NCBI GenBank assembly: GCA_050942875.1 | Contig: JBMNOD010000051.1 | Coordinates: 1-25,526, forward strand | Origin: JAAZAI01 sp050942875 | GTDB taxonomy: Bacteria; Verrucomicrobiota; Kiritimatiellia; RFP12; UBA3636 | Reading direction: 5' to 3' | Length of the DNA stretch: 25,526 nucleotides | Shown here: piece after piece, positions 24,411 to 25,526 of the stretch | How the letters are laid out: every line of letters starts with the position of its first letter | Numbering within the stretch: the first letter of the stretch is position 1 | Position numbers and translations under genes: made by a program | Notes under the pieces: model-generated | The model's database searches: none | Seen by the model: only the letters and a program-made list of their open reading frames with translations | Told to the model about the DNA's origin: nothing

Positions 24411-24513
24411 AGAGTAGAGAGTAGAGAGAAGAGAGTAGAGAGAAGAGAGTAGGGAGAGGAGAGGAGAGTAGGGAGAGGAGAGGAGAGTAGGGAGAGGAGA
24501 GTAGAGAGCAGTT
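24397..24513. repeat. GAGTAGA heptamer array
   Basis: About fourteen units of GAGTAGA and variants (GAGAAGA, GAGTAGG, GAGAGGA), with two five-base GAGGA units, run from inside the last codons of the permease gene to the left arm of the next element. Later units show a higher-order repeat (GAGTAGG-GAGAGGA-GAGGA) three times. Confidence 0.85.
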
Positions 24514-24658
24514 TCCGCTGGGGCTCCGCCCCAGACCCCGGGTTATGACCACCTTTTTCTTGTCTTTCTGTAGACAAAAAACAATCGGCGAAGCCGCCTC
24601 GGCAGGTCAACCGGGGTCTGGGGCGTCCCCAGCCAACACTCCTCTCTACGCTCTTCTC
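24494..24658. repeat. Inverted-repeat element, copy 2 (MITE-like)
   Basis: Inverted arms of about 48 bases lie at 24494-24541 and 24611-24658. Both contain a CTGGGG...CGCCCCAGACCCCGG core and a GAG/AGAG-rich outer end, so the GAGTAGA array passes into the element's end. The 69-base centre is AT-richer and includes a TTGTCT/AGACAA hairpin (24560-24577). It has the same architecture as 8922-9120 and carries no coding sequence. Confidence 0.65.
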
Positions 24659-24668
24659 ACTCCTCACC

Positions 24669-24892
24669 GTTTTTTGGAGCCTGTCCCCAAAAAACAATAG
24701 CTCCCACGAATCTCCGCGAATGGAGGCAGTTTTTCCCGGGCAAAGCCCGTCGCTGATCGCTGAAAAACTGCCTTCCCCGCCGCGTGGCAAAGTACCAACC
24801 CGGCTACGACGGGTTGCCCGCTCGCCCTGGAAGGGCGCCTCGGAGGTAGGGCGATGCCGTCTCGGCTAGCCGCCACTCGCCCTGGAAGGGCG
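24669..24892. repeat. String of hairpins downstream of the efflux genes
   Basis: There are five successive inverted repeats. GTTTTTTGG/CCAAAAAAC lies at 24669-24695. GGCAGTTTTTC/GAAAAACTGCC at 24725-24772 is an 11-base perfect arm enclosing a CGGGC/GCCCG hairpin. AACCCG/CGGGTT lies at 24797-24815. CGCCCT/AGGGCG occurs twice, at 24823-24837 and 24878-24892. Between the last two lies an arm (24845-24873) of the 1-444 hairpin family. The 24725-24772 structure could be an RNA 3' end or a small RNA; no promoter was found for it. No gene is seen in 24411-25026. Confidence 0.6.
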
Positions 24893-25026
24893 CCCCCGCT
24901 GGAGACCGTCGTCCCGGCGGGCTGCCGCGCACCCGCGCCTTGGCGCTAGCCCCCCTAGACCGAAGTTCCAGCGAAAAATCACGGTCTGAACGCCTTTTAA
25001 GTTTCTGATTTTCAGCGGATTAGGTC

Positions 25027-25398
25027 TTATTCCGGCTTTGGTTTCACGTTCCGCTTACTGGACACACGCTCCGGCCAAAACGGGGCGTCTTCCGCAAGCA
25101 GGTCGAACACGCGGGACTGGTAGGCGTCAGGTTGCGTGTCGCAGACGAACGACACGTTTCCCTTGTCCCCCGCAGCTTGGCATGTGTTCCTCGCCAAGGT
25201 GGAAAGCGCATGGAGCAGCCCGTCCCATCGGCGGAGCGGAAATCCCTCTTCCGTTCTTTGAACCGCCTTCTTTTGCCTGCAACGCTCCGTGGGCGCGGTC
25301 CTGGCCACCGGGTCGCACTCCAGGCGGGCCGCCGACAGGTCCTCCTCGGCGTAGAGCATCGGGGCGAGCGCCTGGCGCATGTGCCATTCGACATAGGC
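25027..25398 (-). pseudogene. C-terminal remnant of an IS1634-type transposase
   Basis: The frame reads AYVEWHMRQALAPMLYAEED at its start, then a variable linker, then LLHALSTLARNT and SRVFDLL towards the end. This is the C-terminal pattern of DDE transposases of the IS1634/IS4 superfamily. Everything before AYVEWHM is missing; in-frame sequence further upstream belongs to another insertion sequence and has a stop. The catalytic core is therefore absent and the element dead. A motif CTAGACCGAAGTTCCAGCG at about 24955-24973 may be its terminal repeat, but its partner is not in the window. Confidence 0.75.
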
Positions 25399-25399
25399 C

Positions 25400-25526
25400 T
25401 TATCCGCAAATAACCGACACTTTATTCAGAGTGATCATGGCGGCGGCAAGATGAAGCAGTGCGCAATATGAAAGATCTGTTTTTTCGTATCGAGGAGCAA
25501 GCTTTCGAAATCGGTTCATCCAAGAA
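25400..25526 (-). CDS. IS5-family transposase, C-terminal end (cut by window)
   Basis: The last 41 codons of a transposase are visible, read from the window edge to a TAA at 25402-25400. The segment SWMNRFRKLAPRYEKTDLSY followed by CALLHLAAAMITLNK is the classic C-terminus of IS5-family (IS427/IS1031 group) transposases, just after the catalytic glutamate. The stop codon lies only one or two bases from where the IS1634-type remnant begins. The end of this element is thus at about 25391-25402, and it has inserted in, or joined to, the older transposase. Whether the rest is intact lies outside the window. Confidence 0.85.
   Translation of the reverse strand, partial: SWMNRFRKLAPRYEKTDLSYCALLHLAAAMITLNKVSVICG

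Overview
The window is GC-rich bacterial chromosome from a Gram-negative organism: it encodes an O-antigen-ligase-like protein, a lipoprotein outer-membrane factor and an RND pump. No rRNA, tRNA or CRISPR array was seen. The mix of high GC, CreD/CstA, large membrane and propeller proteins and very repeat-rich intergenic DNA is compatible with the PVC superphylum (Kiritimatiellota, Lentisphaerota or Verrucomicrobiota). That placement is an impression, not a demonstration.

Layout. 1-623 is non-coding, with large GC-rich hairpin repeats and hexamer repeats. 624-1133 (-) is a flavin-reductase-like protein. 1462-2922 (+) is aspartase, visibly lower in GC than its neighbours. 3031-5969 (-) is a two-gene unit, a metallophosphoesterase coupled to mnmE by a 4-base ATGA overlap, behind a good sigma70-type promoter. 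6422-8488 (-) is a fusion of a flippase-like membrane domain and a TolB-type propeller. 8763-8903 (+) is a 46-residue cysteine-rich protein with the best promoter in the window. 9123-11262 (-) is an O-antigen ligase/polymerase followed by a family 2 glycosyltransferase. 11671-16531 (+) is creD, cstA and an S15/CocE-type hydrolase, a plausible peptide or carbon-starvation unit. 16646-24410 (+) is a regulatory and efflux region: a small membrane protein, then marR, an outer-membrane factor, a membrane fusion protein and an RND permease. 24411-25526 holds tandem repeats, hairpins and two nested insertion-sequence remnants cut by the window edge.

How the efflux region works and why it is odd. MarR, outer-membrane factor, periplasmic adaptor and inner-membrane permease are the parts of a tripartite pump with its local regulator. 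Three things are unusual. First, the permease lacks all three canonical proton-relay residues (Asp-Asp in TM4 and Lys in TM10 are Ser-Asn and Asn). Second, marR carries a six-C tract that shifts its frame, and the shifted frame runs without a stop into the outer-membrane-factor gene. Third, the marR promoter, putative operator, leader and first codons are duplicated about 1.09 kb upstream, in front of an unrelated small membrane protein.

Repeats. Intergenic DNA is filled with short tandem arrays of unrelated sequence, most with a 7-base period. In three genes (cstA, the outer-membrane factor and the RND permease) the TAG stop codon lies within the first repeat unit. Two further families recur at distant places: a roughly 170-200 base inverted-repeat element (8922-9120 and 24494-24658) and a GC-rich hairpin family (1-444 and around 24845).
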